Position numbers and translations under genes: made by a program. The notes beneath the pieces were generated by a model that was given only the letters and a program-made list of their open reading frames with translations, ran no database searches and was not told the origin of the DNA. Below, one piece after another: positions 21,569-31,103 of a DNA stretch of 64,000 nucleotides. Every line of letters starts with the position of its first letter. The first letter of the stretch is position 1. Source of the DNA: Actinomycetota bacterium (GTDB lineage Bacteria > Actinomycetota > Actinomycetes > Nanopelagicales > Nanopelagicaceae); the NCBI GenBank assembly GCA_027728065.1, contig JAQBVO010000005.1, positions 1 to 64,000 of the forward strand, written 5' to 3'.

Positions 21569-22599
21569 AAACTATCAACTTAGCCCTTATACCAGGCGAT
21601 GGAATCGGACCTGATGTTGTTAATGAAGGTTTGAAGGTTCTAGATGCCGTTGCTAAGAAGTACGGCCTCACATTTGAAAAGAAAGCATATGATTTAGGGG
21701 CCGCACTATGGCATCGCACTGGAGAGGTTCTATCCGATGCAACGCTAGGACAAATTGCACAAGCAGACGTAATTTTGCTAGGCGCAGTAGGTGATCCAAC
21801 AGTTCCGAGTGGTGTTCTAGAGCGCGGACTTCTATTGAAACTTCGCTTTGCCTTTGATCAATATGTCAATCTGCGTCCAGCGCGTTTGTTGCCAGGGGTT
21901 ACTGGTCCACTTGCAACTAAGGCACCTATTGATTTTATAGTTGTGCGTGAGGGAACTGAAGGTCCATACGCTGATGCCGGTGGAGTGCTTGCCGAAGGCA
22001 CTGCCGATGAAATTGCAACAGAGGAGAGTTTGAATACCCGTCGCGGTGCAGAGCGCGTAATCCGTGATGCATTCGAGCGTGCATTAAAGCGCGAGCGAAA
22101 GAAATTGACGATGGTACATAAAAACAATGTTCTGACACGATCTGGCAATCTTTGGACGCGCACCTTTAATGAAGTAGCTAAGGAGTATCCAACGGTCACA
22201 ACCGATTATCTACATGCTGATGCAGCCTCTATGTTTCTTGTAACTAACCCAGAGCGCTTTGATGTAATAGTTACAGATAATCTATTTGGAGATATTTTGA
22301 CCGATATTGCTGCGGCAATATGCGGTGGTATTGGTTTGGCAGCCTCTGGCAATATCAACCCAACAAGAGAATTTCCATCTATGTTTGAACCCGTGCATGG
22401 CTCAGCACCTGATATTGCTGGCAAAAATATTGCCGATCCAACCGCAACCGTCATGTCGATTGCAATGATGCTTGAGCACTTGGGTTTTAATGAGGCTGCT
22501 CGTGATGTAGAGCGTGCCGTTGCAGCAGATTTAGCCTCACGCGGGGATAAAAAAAGAACTACTACTGAAGTGGGAGATGCGCTGGTCGCAGGGTTATAA
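21565..22599 (+). CDS. leuB: 3-isopropylmalate dehydrogenase
   Basis: NAD-dependent oxidative decarboxylase for leucine synthesis; the same enzyme can act on 3-methylmalate in the citramalate route to isoleucine, which fits cimA in the same operon. 344 residues. Signatures are [26 protein letters not shown], and [20 protein letters not shown] followed by [16 protein letters not shown] overlaps the serA stop (ATGA). The leuCD isomerase and leuA are not in the window. Confidence 0.95.
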
Positions 22600-22601
22600 C
22601 T

Positions 22602-23681
22602 ATGAAAATCACACTCAACCCACAGGCTAAAGATGATGCCACACGCAAAGCGCTAGTTGCTGAAGGTGGATTCGGTAAGCACTATACCGATCACATGGTG
22701 GTTTGTGAATGGAGCGAAAAAAATGGTTGGTCGGAGCCAGAGTTAAAGCCATATAGTCCAATTACATTAGATCCTGCAACTGCGGTATTTCATTATGGGC
22801 AAGAGATCTTTGAGGGCTTGAAGGCCTATCGCCAACCAGATGGCGGTATCGCCTTATTTCGCCCAGAGGCAAACGCTGTGCGTTTTGCAAAATCGGCGGC
22901 GCGTCTGGCGCTACCAGAGATGCCAATTGAGTTATTTATAGAGAGCGTTGAAAGATTAGTACAACACGATGCAGGTTGGGTGCCCGACAAAGTAGGCGAA
23001 TCTTTGTATCTTCGCCCATTTATGATTGCAACTGAAGTTGGTTTAGGTGTTCGACCATCTAATAAGGCGATGTATCTGTTGATTGCAACGCCATCGGGGG
23101 CATATTTCGATCCATCCAAGGCCGTCTCAGTTTGGATCTCAACTGAGTATGTGCGCGCAGCAATCGGTGGCACAGGTGAGGCAAAGTGTGGTGGCAACTA
23201 CGCAGCCTCTCTTGTTGCGCAAAGAGCTGCAGCCAATGAGGGCTGCGATCAAGTTGTCTGGATCGATGCCATAGAGCGCAAATGGGTTGAAGAGATGGGA
23301 GGCATGAACCTCTATTTCGTAAAGGGAAAGGGTCGCAGCGCAACTATCGTTACTCCAAAGCTAACCGGCACTCTGTTGGCTGGGATAACGCGCGACTCCA
23401 TTTTATCTGTAGCAAAAGATTTGGGTTATAAAACCGATGAAGTCATGCTCAGTATCGATGATTGGCGAGATGGTGTTGCATCGGGAGAGATTAGCGAGAT
23501 CTTTGCCTGCGGTACCGCAGCGGTAGTTTCGTCTATAGGTCAAGCAAAAAGTGTTATGGGTACATGGATAACTGGAGATGGTCAACCTGGGTTAATCACT
23601 TCACAGATTCGTAATCAGTTACTAGGCATCCAGCATGGCGCTATCGCCGATACTCATAACTGGGTTCATAAGGTCTGCTAA
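22602..23681 (+). CDS. ilvE: Branched-chain amino acid aminotransferase
   Basis: PLP enzyme (fold type IV) performing the last transamination to valine, leucine and isoleucine. 359 residues, the larger type seen in actinobacteria and eukaryotes. The PLP Lys is at about residue 195 in EAKCGGNYAASLVAQ. Other signatures are HYGQEIFEGLKAYR and EEMGGMNLYFV. It begins two bases after leuB, and its stop overlaps the cimA start (TAATG). Confidence 0.96.
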   Translation: MKITLNPQAKDDATRKALVAEGGFGKHYTDHMVVCEWSEKNGWSEPELKPYSPITLDPATAVFHYGQEIFEGLKAYRQPDGGIALFRPEANAVRFAKSAARLALPEMPIELFIESVERLVQHDAGWVPDKVGESLYLRPFMIATEVGLGVRPSNKAMYLLIATPSGAYFDPSKAVSVWISTEYVRAAIGGTGEAKCGGNYAASLVAQRAAANEGCDQVVWIDAIERKWVEEMGGMNLYFVKGKGRSATIVTPKLTGTLLAGITRDSILSVAKDLGYKTDEVMLSIDDWRDGVASGEISEIFACGTAAVVSSIGQAKSVMGTWITGDGQPGLITSQIRNQLLGIQHGAIADTHNWVHKVC

Positions 23682-25270
23682 TGACGGTTACGGATGGATT
23701 TCATATTTACGACACAACGCTGCGCGATGGTGCCCAGCAAGAGGGTCTAAATCTCTCCGTGCATGACAAATTAGTAATTGCACGGCACCTAGATGATTTG
23801 GGTGTTGGTTTTATTGAAGGTGGCTGGCCAGGGGCAAACCCAAAGGACACAGAGTTTTATGCTCGCGCTAAAAATGAGTTGGTGTTAAAGAATGCAACCT
23901 TTGTTGCATTCGGTGCAACACGCCGCCCTCATGTCAAAGCCGCCGATGACGGCCTACTGGGCGCATTGCGCGATTCTGGTGCCCCAGCAGTAACTTTGGT
24001 GGCAAAGGCTTTTGATCGCCACGTAGATCTCGCACTCAAAACATCCTTAGATGAAAACCTTGCAATGATTCGGGATTCAATCACACATTTAATTTCCGAG
24101 GGCCAGAGGGTCTTTTTAGATGCCGAACATTTCTTTGATGGCTACCGCAACAATCGCGCATATGCACTCGAGGTCGTACGTGTGGCTGCCGAAGCAGGTG
24201 CCGATGTCATTGCATTGTGCGATACGAATGGTGGAATGTTGCCCGATGAACTATCGCAAATTGTCCATGATGTTTTAGCCTCTAGTTCAGCCCGTCTTGG
24301 GATCCACTGTCACAACGACACAGGATGCGCAGTGGCTAACTCGATGGCAGCAATTGCCGCAGGTGTCACACATGTTCAGGGCACGCTCAATGGTTATGGC
24401 GAGCGCACAGGAAATGCCGACCTTGTAACTATTATCGCCAACTTAGAGTTGAAAAAACACCAGTTAGTTTTACCAGAAAACTCTCTGCGCGAAGCCTTTC
24501 GAATTTCACATGCGATTGCCGAGGTTACAAATGTCTCATCGAGTGCGCGCCAACCATATGTCGGCGTATCTGCCTTTGCGCACAAGGCCGGCCTCCATGC
24601 CAGTGCAATCAAGGTCGACCCATCGCTTTATCAGCATGAAGATCCGTTTTTAGTCGGAAATGACATGCGTATGTTGGTCTCGGATATGGCAGGGCGCGCA
24701 TCGATTGAATTAAAGTCGCAGGAACTCGGTGTTAATTTAGGTGGCGATAAAGAGCTTATTGGCCGCATCGTCGAGCGCGTTAAAGATATGGAATCACGTG
24801 GCTTCACCTTTGAAGCAGCCGATGCATCCTTTGAACTATTAGTCCATGAGCAGATAAAGGGCAGACGACCAAGCTTCTTCACTATCGAACACTGGCTAAC
24901 AACAGTTGAGCGCGCTGAAGATCAAAGTATTTTAACTAAGGCCGAAGTCACTGTAGTTGCACAAGATAAGAGAATTATCTGCAGCGGTAATGGTAACGGC
25001 CCCGTTAACGCATTCGATAATGCACTGCGCAGTGGTTTAGCCCAGCTCTACCCAGAGCTTGAAGTTTTAGAGCTGACCGATTACAAGGTCCGTATTCTTG
25101 AAGGCCGATTAGGAACTGGCGCTATTACACGTGTCTTGGTTGAAACAAGTGATGGTAAGGGCGAATGGAGCACGGTAGGTGTACATGAAAACGTTATCGC
25201 AGCCTCTGCCATGGCGTTAGAGGATGCATTGACCTTTGGCCTTCTTCGTCAGGGTCGCAAACCCGAGTAA
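23681..25270 (+). CDS. cimA: (R)-citramalate synthase
   Basis: Condenses pyruvate with acetyl-CoA to citramalate, opening a threonine-independent route to 2-oxobutyrate and isoleucine. 529 residues, the usual CimA length and different from LeuA. The catalytic HMGL-like domain has YDTTLRDGAQQEGLNLSVHD, FIEGGWPGANPKD, and the metal motif GIHCHNDTGCAVANS. The C-terminal allosteric domain of the LeuA type covers about 400-520. Its TAA stop forms the first half of the -10 element proposed for xerC. Homocitrate-family alternatives are less likely because of the EGGWPG signature. Confidence 0.93.
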   Translation: MTVTDGFHIYDTTLRDGAQQEGLNLSVHDKLVIARHLDDLGVGFIEGGWPGANPKDTEFYARAKNELVLKNATFVAFGATRRPHVKAADDGLLGALRDSGAPAVTLVAKAFDRHVDLALKTSLDENLAMIRDSITHLISEGQRVFLDAEHFFDGYRNNRAYALEVVRVAAEAGADVIALCDTNGGMLPDELSQIVHDVLASSSARLGIHCHNDTGCAVANSMAAIAAGVTHVQGTLNGYGERTGNADLVTIIANLELKKHQLVLPENSLREAFRISHAIAEVTNVSSSARQPYVGVSAFAHKAGLHASAIKVDPSLYQHEDPFLVGNDMRMLVSDMAGRASIELKSQELGVNLGGDKELIGRIVERVKDMESRGFTFEAADASFELLVHEQIKGRRPSFFTIEHWLTTVERAEDQSILTKAEVTVVAQDKRIICSGNGNGPVNAFDNALRSGLAQLYPELEVLELTDYKVRILEGRLGTGAITRVLVETSDGKGEWSTVGVHENVIAASAMALEDALTFGLLRQGRKPE

Positions 25271-25273
25271 ACT
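25268..25273 (+). promoter_or_regulatory. Leaderless-type -10 element of the xerC-like gene
   Basis: TAAACT lies seven bases before GTG 25281, with TAA being the cimA stop codon. No Shine-Dalgarno sequence. Confidence 0.55.
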
Positions 25274-25280
25274 TTTACCT

Positions 25281-26195
25281 GTGAGCGATAATTTTGCAAA
25301 GGTAGGAAATGCTTTTCAACGCTATTTAGAGGTTGAGCGTAATCTCTCACTTCACACAATCCGTGCATACATGGGCGATTTAAGATCGCTGCTTGAACAC
25401 CTTGAAAAACTCGGTCTGAAGGAGATTTCAACGTTGGAGCTCTCACATCTGCGATCCTGGCTGGCAAATCAAGGGGTCAAAGGGGGAGCTCGAGCCACGA
25501 TTTCTCGTCGCGCCATCTCGGTAAAACTGTTTACTAAGTGGGCAGTAAAAAATAAGTACTTGGCAAGTGACGTAGGTGCCACTCTTGCAACCCCTAAGGG
25601 ACATCGCACATTGCCCGATGTTATAGATGTCAATAAGGCACAGTTGGTCATGGATTCGATGGCAGTTCGGGCAGGTGAAGAGCAGAGCGCGATCTCGCTG
25701 CGCGATGTGGCGATGCTGGAGGTCTTGTATGCAACAGGTGCACGCGTGGGCGAACTCTGCGGCCTAGATATCGGTGATATCGATTACTCGCGCAACACGA
25801 TTCGAGTGCTAGGTAAGGGCAATAAAGAGCGTGTGATTCCGATGGGTAAACCCGCAGTTGCCGCGTTAGAGCTTTGGTTACAAGATGGCCACGCCTTACT
25901 TGTGAGCGCGCACTCTGCACAAGCGGTATTTCTTGGCGCGCGAGGAAAGCGCATCGATCAACGCACTGTGCGAACCGTTGTTTATGAAGCACTCTCTGCA
26001 ATAGAAGGTATTGAAAGAATGGGTCCCCATGCACTACGTCATTCGGCTGCAACACATTTATTAGAGGGGGGAGCCGACTTACGCACCGTGCAGGAGATTT
26101 TGGGCCATGCATCTCTTGCCACGACGCAGCTCTATACACATGTATCAACTGCGCGTCTGCACAAAGTATTTAAACAGGCGCACCCGCGCGCATGA
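25281..26195 (+). CDS. xerC: Tyrosine site-specific recombinase, XerC type
   Basis: Chromosome-dimer resolution recombinase. 304 residues from GTG 25281, which fits the SAM-like N-terminus ([20 protein letters not shown]) better than ATG 25236 inside cimA. The catalytic set is complete: Arg in [12 protein letters not shown], Lys in [22 protein letters not shown] (H-x-x-R), LGHAS, and the nucleophile Tyr in TTQLYTHV. It lies upstream of rpsB as xerC does in other actinobacteria, and no att-like repeats or phage genes adjoin it. The choice between XerC and XerD rests on this context only. Confidence 0.85.
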   Translation: MSDNFAKVGNAFQRYLEVERNLSLHTIRAYMGDLRSLLEHLEKLGLKEISTLELSHLRSWLANQGVKGGARATISRRAISVKLFTKWAVKNKYLASDVGATLATPKGHRTLPDVIDVNKAQLVMDSMAVRAGEEQSAISLRDVAMLEVLYATGARVGELCGLDIGDIDYSRNTIRVLGKGNKERVIPMGKPAVAALELWLQDGHALLVSAHSAQAVFLGARGKRIDQRTVRTVVYEALSAIEGIERMGPHALRHSAATHLLEGGADLRTVQEILGHASLATTQLYTHVSTARLHKVFKQAHPRA

Positions 26196-26884
26196 ATTCA
26201 GCGATAGTAGTAATACCTACCTATAACGAAGTAGAAAGCATCGGCACATTGCTGCATGCACTAAAGGATTTACCCGTAGACATTCTCGTTATCGATGATG
26301 GCTCCCCTGATGGCACAGCCGCTCTCTGCACCGCCCACGGCGTAGAGGTAATTTCGCGCAGCGGCAAGATGGGTTTGGGCAGCGCCTATCGAACTGGTTT
26401 TACTATCGCACTCGATCGTGGCTATGCCAGCATTATTGAGATGGATGCCGATGGATCACACCAGGCTAGCGATTTAGTAAAGATGATGGCGTGGGTGGGT
26501 ACAAGTGAGTTATTAATTGGATCTCGCTGGGTAGCCGATGGTGCAGTTCAGAACTGGAGTAAGTTTCGTGAGTACTTATCTAGATGCGCTAACGCATATG
26601 CCAATCTGCTCTTATCCCTTGATGTTAAGGACACCACATCGGGTTTTCGAATCTATAGCACCGCGCTTTTGGCCAGGATGGATATCTCAACTATCAAAAG
26701 TGAGGGCTACTGCTTTCAGATCGAGATGACCCGAAGGGCGGTTTCAAACGGGGGGTCGGTGCGGGAGATTCCGATTACCTTTATCGAGCGCGCGCATGGA
26801 GAGAGCAAGATGTCGATCTCTATAGCCTTAGAGGCCGTAGTTCGCATTACATGGTGGGGGCTTTTGCGCTTAATCGGGCGGTAA
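26192..26884 (+). CDS. Polyprenol monophosphomannose synthase (GT2 family)
   Basis: Transfers mannose from GDP-mannose to polyprenyl phosphate at the inner face of the membrane, supplying mannosyl donors for lipoglycans or protein mannosylation. 230 residues. The GT2 signatures are [32 protein letters not shown] and SRWVADG, as in Dpm1/Ppm1; no C-terminal membrane domain is attached. ATG overlaps the recombinase stop (ATGA). Actinobacterial cell-envelope chemistry fits this function; a dolichol-phosphate glucosyltransferase is the main alternative. Confidence 0.85.
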   Translation: MNSAIVVIPTYNEVESIGTLLHALKDLPVDILVIDDGSPDGTAALCTAHGVEVISRSGKMGLGSAYRTGFTIALDRGYASIIEMDADGSHQASDLVKMMAWVGTSELLIGSRWVADGAVQNWSKFREYLSRCANAYANLLLSLDVKDTTSGFRIYSTALLARMDISTIKSEGYCFQIEMTRRAVSNGGSVREIPITFIERAHGESKMSISIALEAVVRITWWGLLRLIGR

Positions 26885-26904
26885 TTTCAGCAGGTGTGCT
26901 CAGG

Positions 26905-26910
26905 TAGGAT
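26905..26910 (+). promoter_or_regulatory. -10 element of the rpsB-tsf transcript
   Basis: TAGGAT, preceded by GTGTGCTCAGG, begins a 220-base non-coding stretch. No good TTGAC-like -35 sits at standard spacing, so this rests on the hexamer alone. Confidence 0.45.
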
Positions 26911-26934
26911 GTGGCCTGCACCATTGAAGTAATT

Positions 26935-27078
26935 CAGTGGTGACATCTCAGCACTGCCTTGGCTCTTGCGAGCCAGGTGAATCATCTCGGTCCGTTTATT
27001 CGGTCGATGAATCTCAGTGCGACGGGCCTGACAAATGTTTGGCCATAAACCGAGCGGGTTTTATTCTGCTACGCAGAA
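26935..27078 (+). promoter_or_regulatory. Structured 5' leader of rpsB
   Basis: The 220-base gap before rpsB contains consecutive hairpins. CAGTG-G-TGA pairs with TCA-G-CACTG (26935-26956). CTTGGCTC pairs with GAGCCAGG (26958-26977). TTCTGC pairs with GCAGAA (27064-27078), ending about 10 bases before the Shine-Dalgarno sequence GGAG. A weak AAACC/GGTTT stem with a T run lies just upstream of the last one. Leaders before rpsB are known to mediate S2 autoregulation in other bacteria; whether this one does is inference. No coding frame was seen. Confidence 0.6.
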
Positions 27079-27104
27079 AAAACTCATGAAGGAGTCAACC
27101 TGCC

Positions 27105-27932
27105 ATGGCAGTTGTAACAATGCGAGAGCTCCTCGACAGTGGAGTCCACTTCGGACACCAGACTCGTCGATGGAATCCAAAGATGAAGCGCTTTATTTTT
27201 ACTGAGCGCAACGGCATCTACATTATTGATATTCAGCAATCACTTGCTCTTATTGATAATGCATATGAGTTTGTAAAGGCGAGCGTGGCTAAAGGCGGCC
27301 ACATTCTCTTTGTTGGAACAAAGAAACAGGCACATGAACCAATCTTTCAACAGGCTGCACGCGTTGGCATGCCAACCGTCACCGAGCGCTGGTTAGGTGG
27401 AATGCTTACTAACTTCCCAACGGTCTACAAGCGTATTCAGCGTTTGAAAGAGCTTGAAGCACTTGAAAACACCAACGACCTTCTTCTTACTAAGAAGGAG
27501 CTTCTGATGCTACGTCGCGAACGCGAAAAGCTATTTAAGAACCTTGACGGTATCCGTCACATGACAAAGTTGCCATCGGCGATTTGGGTTATAGATACCA
27601 AGAAAGAGCACTTAGCGGTACAAGAGGCTAAGAAACTCGGAATTCCAGTTATTGCAATCTTAGATACAAACTGCGATCCAGATGAGGTCGACTACAAGAT
27701 TCCAGGTAACGATGATGCAATCCGTTCAATCGCTCTGCTCACACGTGTTATCACCGATGCAATTGTTGCCGGCCTTGCTGCACGCGCTGCAACTGTAAAG
27801 GAAGAGAGCAAATCCGATGCCCCAACAGGAATTGCCGCCGATGAGCCAATGGCCGACTGGGAGAGTGAGATTGCAGGTGATCTTGCCTCCAAACCAGTTG
27901 TGCCAACTCCTGTGCCAGTAGAAGGAGAGTAA
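27105..27932 (+). CDS. rpsB: 30S ribosomal protein S2
   Basis: Small-subunit protein. 275 residues. It begins [20 protein letters not shown], followed by [10 protein letters not shown], and contains [12 protein letters not shown] and [19 protein letters not shown]. The acidic, proline-rich C-terminal tail (from about 240) is typical of actinobacterial S2. AAGGAG precedes ATG 27105. tsf follows after five bases, the universal rpsB-tsf pairing. Confidence 0.97.
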   Translation: MAVVTMRELLDSGVHFGHQTRRWNPKMKRFIFTERNGIYIIDIQQSLALIDNAYEFVKASVAKGGHILFVGTKKQAHEPIFQQAARVGMPTVTERWLGGMLTNFPTVYKRIQRLKELEALENTNDLLLTKKELLMLRREREKLFKNLDGIRHMTKLPSAIWVIDTKKEHLAVQEAKKLGIPVIAILDTNCDPDEVDYKIPGNDDAIRSIALLTRVITDAIVAGLAARAATVKEESKSDAPTGIAADEPMADWESEIAGDLASKPVVPTPVPVEGE

Positions 27933-27937
27933 TTACT

Positions 27938-28768
27938 GTGGCTACATATACAGCTGCCGATGTAAAGAGAGTTCGCGAAGCAACTGCTGCGGGAATGCTC
28001 GATTGTAAGAAAGCGCTCGATGAGGCACAGGGCGATTACGATAAAGCGATCGACCTCATCCGGATTAAAGGACTCAAAGGGGTCATTAAGCGTGAGGGTC
28101 GTCTGACCTCTAACGGTGCTGTTGTTGCCAAGGTTGAGGGAAATCTCGGTGTAATGCTCGAACTTAACTGCGAGACAGATTTCGTGGCAAAGGGAGATCG
28201 CTTCATAGCACTTGCCGATCAACTTCTAGAGCACTTACAAAACGTACAATCAGATTCAGTTGAGGTATTTCTTGCATCGAGGATGACCAGTGGAGGCACG
28301 GTTCAATCAGTTGTTGATGAAGCAAATGCAATGCTGGGTGAAAAGATTGAGGTTCGGCGCATTGCAGTTCTGAAAGATTCACCTGTTGTTATTTATCTGC
28401 ACTGTACAAGTCCCGATCTACCTCCACAGGTCGGCGTACTTGTTCAGCTAGCTAAAGATGCCGGCGAAGTTGGAAAAGATATCGCTCTGCATATCGCCGC
28501 CTTTGCACCACAGTTCGTCAATCGCGAAGATGTGCCTGCAGATTTAATCGAAAATGAACGACGCATCGCCCATGAAACTGCCATTGAAGAGGGTAAGCCC
28601 GAAGCCTCCCTTCTAAAAATCGTAGAGGGTCGCATCACTGGCTTTATTAAGGAAGTCTCACTTATCGAGCAGTCATTTGCTAAGGATGCCAAGAAGAGCG
28701 TTAAGCAGATTCTCGATGAGGCGGGAACGGCCGTTAAGGCCTTCCATCGCTTCCGCGTGGGTCAGTAG
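27938..28768 (+). CDS. tsf: Elongation factor Ts
   Basis: Nucleotide exchange factor for EF-Tu. 276 residues. The N-terminal UBA-like module has DVKRVREATAAGMLDCKKAL, and the core has LELNCETDFVAKGDRF. The C-terminal part carries SLIEQSFAKDAKKSVKQIL. Translation starts at GTG 27938 with GGAGAG upstream, inside the last codons of rpsB. pyrH follows after 60 bases. Confidence 0.97.
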   Translation: MATYTAADVKRVREATAAGMLDCKKALDEAQGDYDKAIDLIRIKGLKGVIKREGRLTSNGAVVAKVEGNLGVMLELNCETDFVAKGDRFIALADQLLEHLQNVQSDSVEVFLASRMTSGGTVQSVVDEANAMLGEKIEVRRIAVLKDSPVVIYLHCTSPDLPPQVGVLVQLAKDAGEVGKDIALHIAAFAPQFVNREDVPADLIENERRIAHETAIEEGKPEASLLKIVEGRITGFIKEVSLIEQSFAKDAKKSVKQILDEAGTAVKAFHRFRVGQ

Positions 28769-28828
28769 GCTTTGAGGATCTAACACTTAAGATTTAGCCA
28801 GCACACTACTAGTTTAAAAGGAGCACTC

Positions 28829-29551
28829 ATGCCCGGTACACGAAGAACGTATCGGCGAGTACTCCTTAAACTATCTGGCGAAGTATTCGGTGGGGCTAAA
28901 GGAATTGGCGTTGATCCCGATGTCGTGCAAGATATAGCAAAACAGATCGCCGAAGTTGCCCGCTCTGGCGTACAGGTAGCAATCGTTGTCGGCGGTGGAA
29001 ATTATTTTCGCGGCGCCGAGCTGCAACAGCGCGGAATGGATCGCTCTCGCGCAGATTACATGGGAATGCTCGGAACAGTTATGAACTGTTTAGCGTTGCA
29101 GGATTTTCTTGAGAAAGAGGGAATCCAAACGCGTGTGCAAACTGCAATTTCTATGGGCCAAGTCGCCGAACCATATGTTCCGCTACGGGCCATTCGCCAC
29201 TTAGAAAAGGGGCGCGTTGTCATCTTTGGAGCGGGCGCGGGAATGCCGTACTTTACAACCGACACAGTCTCGGCCCAGCGCTCATTAGAAATCGGTGCCC
29301 AAGTGCTCCTTCTTGCAAAAAGCGGCATCGATGGTGTCTATAGCGCAGACCCAAAGAAAAATCCTAAAGCTACTAAATATCAGAGCATTTCTTACGACGA
29401 AGTTCTATCTAGATCACTAGCCGTGGCCGATGCAGCCGCCTTTGCCTTGTGCCGTGAGAACAAACTGCCGATAGTTGTATTTGACTTGATGCACAATGGA
29501 AATATCGGCCGAGCAGTACGTGGCGAATCGATCGGAACCTTAGTCAACTGA
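28829..29551 (+). CDS. pyrH: Uridylate kinase (UMP kinase)
   Basis: Phosphorylates UMP to UDP in pyrimidine nucleotide synthesis. 240 residues of the amino acid kinase fold. Signatures are [37 protein letters not shown], and [25 protein letters not shown] precedes ATG 28829. It stands in the conserved rpsB-tsf-pyrH-frr order. Confidence 0.97.
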   Translation: MPGTRRTYRRVLLKLSGEVFGGAKGIGVDPDVVQDIAKQIAEVARSGVQVAIVVGGGNYFRGAELQQRGMDRSRADYMGMLGTVMNCLALQDFLEKEGIQTRVQTAISMGQVAEPYVPLRAIRHLEKGRVVIFGAGAGMPYFTTDTVSAQRSLEIGAQVLLLAKSGIDGVYSADPKKNPKATKYQSISYDEVLSRSLAVADAAAFALCRENKLPIVVFDLMHNGNIGRAVRGESIGTLVN

Positions 29552-29597
29552 AGGCTCGATATTTACCGTTTAATTTCAACAAAACCCTTGAATAATG

Positions 29598-29646
29598 GCG
29601 ATTCTGAGCCTCGTAATCTAACTCACCCTTCTTAATATAGAATCGC
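29598..29646 (+). promoter_or_regulatory. Inverted repeat in the frr leader
   Basis: GCGATTCT (29598-29605) is the exact reverse complement of AGAATCGC (29639-29646), with 33 bases between. It lies in the 132-base gap between pyrH and frr. TAATCT (near 29614) inside the loop could be a -10 box. The stem would end about 18 bases before the AAAGGGAG of frr. Confidence 0.4.
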
Positions 29647-29683
29647 ACTGTTATCTAGGAATCGGTTGATAAAGGGAGCGGCA

Positions 29684-30247
29684 ATGTCAGATGTAGCAGG
29701 CATCCTCAAGGATGCCGATACCAAGATGAGCAAAGCGGTAGATGTTGCCAAGGATGATTTTGCATCCATACGAACGGGCCGTGCCCATCCATCACTCTTT
29801 AACAAGATTATGGTCGATTACTACGGTACCTATACCGCGCTCTCACAACTTGCATCGATTCAAGTTCCAGAGGCCCGCATGGCCACAATCGCTCCATTTG
29901 ATAAAGGTGCAATGGCCAATATTGAAAAAGCAATTCGTGATTCAGATCTAGGAGTCAATCCATCCAGTGATGGCTCTCTCATCCGCATTAATTTTCCGCA
30001 GCTCACAGAGGAGCGACGCAAGGAGTACATCAAGCTCACCAAGAGCAAGGCCGAGGATTCAAAGATTTCAATGCGCAATATTCGCCGTGCGACAAAAGAG
30101 GCGATTGAAAAGATGGAGAAAGATGGCCACGTTGGTAAGGATGATGTAGCCCGAGGTGAAAAAGAGTTGGAAAAGATCACATCTGATCATGTTGCCAAGG
30201 TAGATGAGATGCTCAAACACAAAGAGGCCGAACTCCTAGAGATTTAA
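29684..30247 (+). CDS. frr: Ribosome recycling factor
   Basis: Splits post-termination ribosomes with EF-G. 187 residues, normal. Signatures are ASIRTGRAHPSLFNKIMVDY, SDLGVNPSSDGSLIRINFPQ and LTEERRKEYIKLTKSKAED. ATG 29684 has AAAGGGAG upstream and matches the family start; the in-frame ATG at 29666 would add a few residues and lacks a ribosome binding site. cdsA starts 14 bases downstream. Confidence 0.96.
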   Translation: MSDVAGILKDADTKMSKAVDVAKDDFASIRTGRAHPSLFNKIMVDYYGTYTALSQLASIQVPEARMATIAPFDKGAMANIEKAIRDSDLGVNPSSDGSLIRINFPQLTEERRKEYIKLTKSKAEDSKISMRNIRRATKEAIEKMEKDGHVGKDDVARGEKELEKITSDHVAKVDEMLKHKEAELLEI

Positions 30248-30261
30248 GGGGCACCAACTTT

Positions 30262-31101
30262 ATGTCTGATATGCATTCGATTAACGAGGCAATTAATAAG
30301 CGTGCTGGGCGAAAACTTTTACCCTCTATCGCTGTATCTCTTTTTTTAGTTGCGCTTATCTGGTTTGCCTTAGCCTATCGCGCTGAAATCTTCACCATAG
30401 TAGTTGCAGTGGCGTTAGCTTTTGGCATCCGAGAAATTGTGCGTGCATTTAATCTGCGCGGAACATATCTATCTCTCTATGGCCTACTTATCGCAACCTT
30501 TGTAATCTCCTATGCAACATGGCGCGGTGGTATTGCCGGCTTAGCCGTTGCAACCGCCGTTGCGCTGTCGCTATTACTCGTAGAGCTTTTGACGAAAGGC
30601 CCCGAGGGCTTTGTTGCAAGTGCTACCGCTACGGTTTTTTCACTTCTATATCTACCCTTTCTAGGTGGATTTTTGATTCTCTTAGGCCGGCAGAGTTCGG
30701 GTCTAGAGCAGGTAATGAGCTTTGTAGTTCTCGTTGGCTGCAACGATACCTTTGGCTACTTCGTCGGAGTATTAATCGGCAAGCATCCATTAGTACCAAA
30801 AATCAGCCCAAAAAAGAGCTGGGAGGGCTTATTTGGCTCCTTGATTTTTACCGTTATCGGTGGAGTTCTCGCCTGTACATATATTTTATCGATGCAGTGG
30901 TGGATCGGTGTAGTTATTGGCTTAATTATTGTCTTTAGCGCAACGTGTGGAGATTTAATCGAGAGCGCCATGAAGCGAGGTTTAGCGCTCAAAGATATGG
31001 GTTCTCTGCTACCTGGACATGGTGGAATGCTCGATCGACTCGACTCGGTTTTAATCTGTGCTCCTGTATTTTGGTTAGCACTTGAGTTAGTACAAGCCTA
31101 G
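30262..31101 (+). CDS. cdsA: Phosphatidate cytidylyltransferase (CDP-diacylglycerol synthase)
   Basis: Integral membrane enzyme making CDP-diacylglycerol from phosphatidate and CTP for phospholipid synthesis. 279 residues with about eight hydrophobic segments. The family signature near the C-terminus is visible as [20 protein letters not shown] followed by GMLDRLDS. An upstream element, [11 protein letters not shown], is also typical. It occupies the usual place between frr and rlmN; rlmN begins two bases after its stop. Confidence 0.95.
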   Translation: MSDMHSINEAINKRAGRKLLPSIAVSLFLVALIWFALAYRAEIFTIVVAVALAFGIREIVRAFNLRGTYLSLYGLLIATFVISYATWRGGIAGLAVATAVALSLLLVELLTKGPEGFVASATATVFSLLYLPFLGGFLILLGRQSSGLEQVMSFVVLVGCNDTFGYFVGVLIGKHPLVPKISPKKSWEGLFGSLIFTVIGGVLACTYILSMQWWIGVVIGLIIVFSATCGDLIESAMKRGLALKDMGSLLPGHGGMLDRLDSVLICAPVFWLALELVQA

Positions 31102-31103
31102 CT

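Noticed and set aside
25648-26148. 166-codon minus-strand frame opposite the recombinase gene
   Set aside because: Shadow of the catalytic domain of the xerC-like gene; no domain or start signal seen.
25281-26195. Phage or integron integrase
   Set aside because: The tyrosine recombinase stands in the usual xerC position upstream of rpsB, with no attachment-site repeats, tRNA target or phage genes beside it.
27692-28222. 176-codon minus-strand frame opposite rpsB and tsf
   Set aside because: It covers conserved coding sequence of two ribosomal/translation genes and has no recognisable features.
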